A DNA stretch of 6,399 nt from CBDUUP01 sp965370435. GTDB lineage: Bacteria; Chloroflexota; Anaerolineae; Anaerolineales; UBA11579. Positions 6,211 through 6,399 of the stretch are shown piece after piece (the first letter of the stretch is position 1; each line of letters starts with the position of its first letter). Position numbers and translations under genes: made by a program. Under the pieces are notes generated by a model. It saw only the letters and a program-made list of their open reading frames with translations. It did no database searches and was not told the origin of the DNA. Where the stretch lies: positions 1 through 6,399 of the forward strand of contig CBDUUP010000269.1 in NCBI GenBank assembly GCA_965370435.1, given 5' to 3'.

Positions 6211-6310
6211 ATCACCACAGCGGCGTAGAGAAAGTCGCTACGCTTAGGGAGATTCGCGGAGTTTTTTATTTTTTGCTTTACTCTGTGATCTCTGTGTCTC
6301 TGTGGTGAAA
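6211..6310. repeat. MITE-like 100-bp repeat ending in CTCTGTG units
   Basis: TCACCACAG at 6212-6220 is the inverse of CTGTGGTGA at 6300-6308. Near the right end CTCTGTG occurs three times (6281, 6290 and 6298). Inside, GCGTAG (6223-6228) and CTACGC (6238-6243) form a small hairpin. I know CTCTGTGTCTCTGTGGTGAA-like strings as dispersed intergenic repeats in many environmental bacterial genomes. It contains no gene. Confidence 0.5.
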
Positions 6311-6326
6311 TGTTTGAAACAAGCAT

Positions 6327-6398
6327 TCATTTCAATGATTTCTTGTGCAAACTGTCAGGTACTAGTTCTTGTATATCGAAATACTTCAACCACCAATT
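6327..6398 (-). CDS. Possible C-terminal end of a gene cut by the right edge
   Basis: Reading leftward from 6398, 23 sense codons precede a TGA at 6327-6329. The product (NWWLKYFDIQELVPDSLHKK plus three residues) has a protein-like mix of aromatic, acidic and basic residues. The plus strand is also open here, from an ATG at 6310 to the edge, so openness alone is weak evidence. If real, this gene would lie upstream of DUF711 in the same direction, separated by about 370 bases of repeats. I do not recognise the family. Confidence 0.25.
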   Translation of the reverse strand, partial: NWWLKYFDIQELVPDSLHKKSLK

Positions 6399-6399
6399 C

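Larger units (their letters stand above)
5954..6399. other. AT-rich upstream spacer of the DUF711 gene
   Basis: This stretch holds no confident gene. It contains the imperfect hairpin at 6084-6118, an A-rich tract at about 6190-6210, the repeat at 6211-6310, and a possible gene end near the right edge. The DUF711 promoter should lie here, reading leftward, but I found no well-spaced -35/-10 pair. An open frame at 5974-6228 on the plus strand has no family resemblance and crosses the hairpin. Confidence 0.6.

Overview
The window looks like bacterial chromosomal DNA with GC-rich genes and AT-rich, repeat-laden spacers. The gene types and the style of the spacer repeats (short hairpin modules, fragments resembling CACGAAGGCACAAAGA or CTCTGTGTCTCTGTGGTG, the spurious 'PGPSPWKGEG' repeat) recall Chloroflexota, perhaps Anaerolineae. 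That assignment is an inference from style; no rRNA or tRNA marker is present.

Layout. Positions 1-160 are bounded by a perfect 22-bp inverted repeat and look like a small non-coding mobile element or insertion-sequence remnant. A two-gene operon on the + strand follows (373-3673). It encodes a DppB-type ABC permease and, overlapping it by 8 bp, a DppC-type permease that continues through an extra seventh membrane segment into a roughly 400-residue PQQ-like beta-propeller. Positions 3674-4735 hold no confident gene. They contain a possible Pho-box-like direct repeat with a -10-like hexamer, a weak 63-codon ORF on the minus strand, a perfect 14-bp hairpin, and a repeat island (4209-4697) with matching inverted arms and two 55-bp two-hairpin modules. 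An 8-bp tandem repeat runs into the stop codon of a minus-strand DUF711/UPF0210 gene (4736-5953). From 5954 to the end there is a long imperfect hairpin, a 100-bp MITE-like repeat, and possibly the last codons of another minus-strand gene.

How the genes work together. The two permeases would form the membrane channel of a peptide/nickel-type ABC importer or exporter. No substrate-binding protein and no ATPase lie in the window, so those must be elsewhere or off the left edge. Predicted topology puts the fused propeller on the outer face of the membrane, where a binding protein would normally dock, and this is the most unusual feature here. The DUF711 gene is separated from the transporter by about 1 kb of repeats and is encoded on the opposite strand, so the two are convergent and probably functionally unrelated.
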